The notes under the pieces were generated by a model that saw only the letters and a program-made list of their open reading frames with translations, searched no databases and was not told the origin of the DNA. From Manduca sexta (taxonomy: Eukaryota > Arthropoda > Insecta > Lepidoptera > Sphingidae): a DNA stretch of 64,000 nt. The translations under genes and the position numbers were made by a program. Every line of letters begins with the position of its first letter. Position 1 is the stretch's first letter. Below, piece after piece: positions 60,946 to 64,000 of the stretch. Where the stretch lies: positions 5,053,170-5,117,169 of the forward strand of contig NC_051134.1 of NCBI RefSeq assembly GCF_014839805.1, in the 5' to 3' direction.

Positions 60946-61518
60946 TGATGACGTATAAAGCAACTTTTGAAATTATTTTGATTTATGGTTAAGTAAGGCT
61001 AAGTATTAAAACCTTTTTTACTTGGAAAGTCTAAGTAACTTTATAGATATCATTGGCATATCTGGCTTAGCACTTTAAAATACTTAAAAATAAAATAGGC
61101 TAATTAATAGTGGAGTGACATCTCTTCCATTTTCTTAAACCTATAATACAATATATAAAATATACATTTGTTTTTCAGGTGTCTCTTTCTGCTTATTCGA
61201 TAGTCATAAAAATAATTAATAACTATAAAAAAATCTATGCAATTATTTTTTTATGAATTCGTAAATAAGAAATCATTTAGGTTTATCAATGTAACAAAAT
61301 GAATTTAAACTACACCGTCACAAGGAAGGCCGGCATAATTCTCTTGACTGGTATAAAGGTATTTGAACTACACTGTTCAGTTACAATCACGTTGCTGTGC
61401 TAAACAAAAAACAAATCAAAATGTCTGAAAAATCTAATACATTTTTCCTATAACTTAATATTTCCGGTCATAGTGTCTTTCGCAATTCAAATACCATCAA
61501 CATTTTCCGCAGCAGACC

Positions 61519-63751
61519 TTACATCAATAGTCTGTTTAAGTACACCGCGACCCCGGTGACAATCATCATCAAAGATGGAGCTAGCGTCGTCGAGAAACTT
61601 TTCAAGACGTCCAGGATCATCTGTCTGTGTTCGCTTGCCCAAGAGCGAGCCGCCTGCGCCTGCGCCATGGCATTCATGCCCGCCATCTTGGTCTGATTAC
61701 TGCACTCCTGGCACGATTGCAGCCAGTCTGCAAACTGAGGGAAGGGAGAATATAAAGTCACTGACACATGAGGATTATCATTTTGGGTATAAAGTAACTA
61801 ATGATGAATTGTCATTTTGCGTTAGTGATATGGTATTCGATATATTTCATAATATGCGGTATTTTTCTCCGAGATGTAGAAGTGACTGAAGCATTCATCT
61901 TTATGGTGTCTGTTTTATAATAAGTGAGGAACAGAAATACCACCACCATACTATCTAGGGGTCATAGTAGATACCTTTGTGCAATCGTTAACACCAATAG
62001 AAAATAAAAAAAATCTATAGGAATATTTCCAAATGACAGACTTATCGTTAATATATATCATTCCCATATATTTATGCTTTCTGTTACACCAAAGAATTGT
62101 AGGAAAGCGTCTTGGCTACAACCCCTAGTAAACTAGTATCTTAATTTGTTAAACAAGGTATTGCTCACAGCTTTGCCCGCGTAAATTACTTCTTCTGCTA
62201 CAAAAGTACTACTAGGGTACTCGGGATTCATAAAGTCTTCAGAAAAATGCAAGTGTCATCTATTTAAAAGTGCCATTATTTCCTGTCGGAGCAAATTACT
62301 CTAGGTAAGAGTTGCCTATGCGTTAGACAAGGATATTGTCTACCTGTATGTCAAAATTTATACAAATCCGTTCAGCTGTTTCTGCTTTTACTTCTTACAA
62401 ACATCCAAACATGTTTACAAACATTCACTTTTATAAACACGTAAGGACTTGTTATTAGTTTTTATTATAAGGTGTTTTAAATTATTGATTAAGGATTACC
62501 AACGTAATAAACAAAATTACATACAAAAATAAAATTAAAAATACATCTGGACTAATTACAATATTAATAACAGGCAACCATGACATGCGCTAAGTAAAAA
62601 AAAAATTAAACATAAAAAAATTTAAAAATATTGTTAATAGGTGTAATAATTATAAATGGTAAAATGTTATTGGGTGCCTTTATGAATGAAGATTAATGAG
62701 AAGCCTCTAAGTTTTACGAGAGTAAATCCCGCTCCTTGTACTCATGATTAATAAAACCTAATACAAACAACAACATCCAATCACGTCCTCTTGAAATTAA
62801 AGAGGTGCCCCAAATTAATGTTTGATCGACACTCCAAAATACACATTCATTTAGAGCCTTTTGTTTGGCTAGTCAACACCCTAACGATGCAGAGACGAGA
62901 AATGAAGTTAAATGAGACAGGAAATTAACAATGTTATCTAGGAAATTAGGTCTTGTGCCTGGTGTACAAGATTTAACATACATAAATATACTTAAGTTTG
63001 TACACCATGCATGAAAATGTTAATATCTAAAATTGACGATTTAATTCGTTATCCACACATGTGTCGCTAGCTATATATATATGTATAGCTATGATGTCTG
63101 TATAGTAACCTATGTGGATATCAAAACTTACGGATATGCCCCACTATACGGAAAAGGAACCTTGACCTCACATAAATAAAAATATAAATGTTGCCAGGGA
63201 ATTTAAGATGGAATCTGTTTTATAACTACTGCAACGATAATGTGATAAATTAATTATCACCCCCACCCCCGAGGCAATTCTTGTGCGCTTGGTCTCCACA
63301 CCAAATGCACGCCCATGCACGGGGGCACATTTGCCGCGACCATAGGCGCACAGGTCGTGCGTATGCCTCTTGGTTGCTAAGTTCACATTGCGGTCTGTCT
63401 AAGGGTTCGTGAACATTTCCCTTCCCTTCCTTCCAACCATCCTAAAAACTCCTCTTCCTTCCCTCTATGCCCTCCCTTCTTCCTCCGGGCCCTAAGACCG
63501 CCTAGCTGGAGGCTACCGAACCTCCAGTGATAGCGGTAGGGCCCACCAACTCATCATGGGGCTGCCGTGGTTGCTAAGCCGGGGAATCGCCTGTACACCA
63601 TTAGCGGGTACCCCCGGTGATAACCACGGCAGTTGCCAAAAAAAATAATTATCATGCCAATTAAAAGTTAAGAACACTTACGTCGATGAAATCGTAGGAC
63701 GTATGCAAGGCAGATGCAACTGTGGACACTATAGAGTCCATCGAAGGGTAT
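61519..63751 (-). CDS. APN: Aminopeptidase N paralogue E, last two exons
   Basis: Two C-terminal exons of a further APN whose body lies beyond the right edge. Exon 63751-63682 is 70 nt, the same length and phase as exon 13 of A and B, and reads YPSMDSIVSTVASALHTSYD. Exon 61734-61519 encodes FADWLQSCQECSNQTKMAG and ends in a hydrophobic run (LAPSLMMIVTGVAVYL) before the stop, which is consistent with a GPI signal though it ends NRLLM. Borders are CAG|...|GTAAGT. The position and the FxxW start of the last exon match FQAWVNQT in paralogue B. Confidence 0.8.
62150..62450 (+). repeat. RTE/SINE-like tail fragment in APN-E intron
   Basis: TTGCTCACAGCTTTGCCCGC and, further on, CCGTTCAGCTGTTTCTGCTT, resembling the fragments at 30080 and 40966. 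Decayed. Confidence 0.4.
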
Positions 63752-63816
63752 CTGAAACGTAAAAAAATTAGGCAAACGCTTCATAATTGATTTGTTCACA
63801 TATTCATTCGACGACT

Positions 63817-64000
63817 GCCTCGGTGGCGTAGTTGTATTGCATGTCCGGTACAATAGCGCTCTGAGGTCCTGGGTTCGAATCCCGGTCGGGCAAAGTGATA
63901 TTTGGGTTTTTCTGCTCAGTATCAGCCCGGAGTCTGGAATTTGTGCCCGATATGGCGATAGGCTCGCCCCCTATCACATCATGGGACGGAACATACTTGG
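63817..64000 (+). mobile_element. tRNA-headed SINE (family A), runs off right edge
   Basis: GCCTCGGTGGCGTAGTTGTA head with A-box TGGCGTAGTTG, canonical B-box GGTTCGAATCC at about 63872, and body TCAGCCCGGAGTCTGGAATT. Very close to the copy at 13548-13827, so probably recently active. Confidence 0.85.

Larger units (their letters stand above)
57939..61518. other. Intergenic region between APN-D and APN-E
   Basis: No convincing gene. A GC-rich patch at about 58090-58210 is followed by AT-rich sequence, an RTE/Helitron-like tail (58870-59050), two adjacent family M TIR elements (59830-60827) and an RTE LINE end (about 60890-60945). Confidence 0.55.

Noticed and set aside
61575..61889. Plus-strand frame of 104 codons
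   Set aside because: Overlaps the last exon of APN-E in antisense and continues into its intron; a shadow.
63817..63900. tRNA gene candidate
   Set aside because: A- and B-boxes are present, but it is continuous with a SINE body shared by several copies, so it is a SINE head.

Overview
This is a eukaryotic, AT-rich, repeat-dense window that looks like a moth or butterfly (Lepidoptera). The evidence is its intron-split genes with GT-AG splice sites, tRNA-headed SINEs, Jockey/CR1-like and RTE-like LINE ends, Helitron-like tails, TIR elements, and a tandem cluster of midgut-type aminopeptidase N (APN, M1 zinc metallopeptidase) genes. There are no operons, CRISPR arrays or prokaryotic signals.

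All five recognisable gene loci are APN-family and lie head-to-tail on the minus strand. Reading in their own direction (right to left in the window): APN-E (last two exons only, 63751-61519; the rest is beyond the right edge); APN-D (a single N-terminal exon with a frameshift, 57938-57479, lying 5' of a 500-N assembly gap at 56185-56684); APN-C (complete, 13 coding exons, 52883-38020, 988 residues, type II membrane protein without a GPI signal); APN-B (14 coding exons, 22208-10926, with a noncoding first exon near 26521-26575, GPI-type, carrying a 1-bp deletion that frameshifts exon 12); and APN-A (13 of an expected 14 coding exons, 7706-120, noncoding first exon near 9790-9840, last exon beyond the left edge).

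APN-A and APN-B are products of a segmental tandem duplication of roughly 10.6 kb. All shared coding exons have identical lengths except exon 12 (147 versus 146 nt). Introns, the 5'UTR intron, the core promoter and an upstream RTE fragment are also alignable. Comparing the copies dates the insertions. A SINE in the exon 6/7 intron is shared. A 1.9-kb hAT-like element (8-bp TSD), a SINE (13-bp TSD), a LINE, an AACCGACTTC-type repeat and a TIR element are found only in the B copy, whereas an RTE end sits only in the A copy.

The 26.6-38.0 kb interval, 53.0-57.5 kb and 58-61.5 kb hold no convincing gene and are mostly transposon debris. The encoded enzymes would act at the midgut brush border, removing N-terminal residues from dietary peptides. 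Lepidopteran APNs are also known binding partners of Bacillus thuringiensis Cry proteins, which makes the predicted loss of the anchor in APN-B worth checking. I found no clearly new type of biological system. The best leads are the frameshifted paralogue, the hidden or relic gene at the gap, a duplicated splice acceptor in APN-C, and the hAT-like element with its unusual subterminal repeats.
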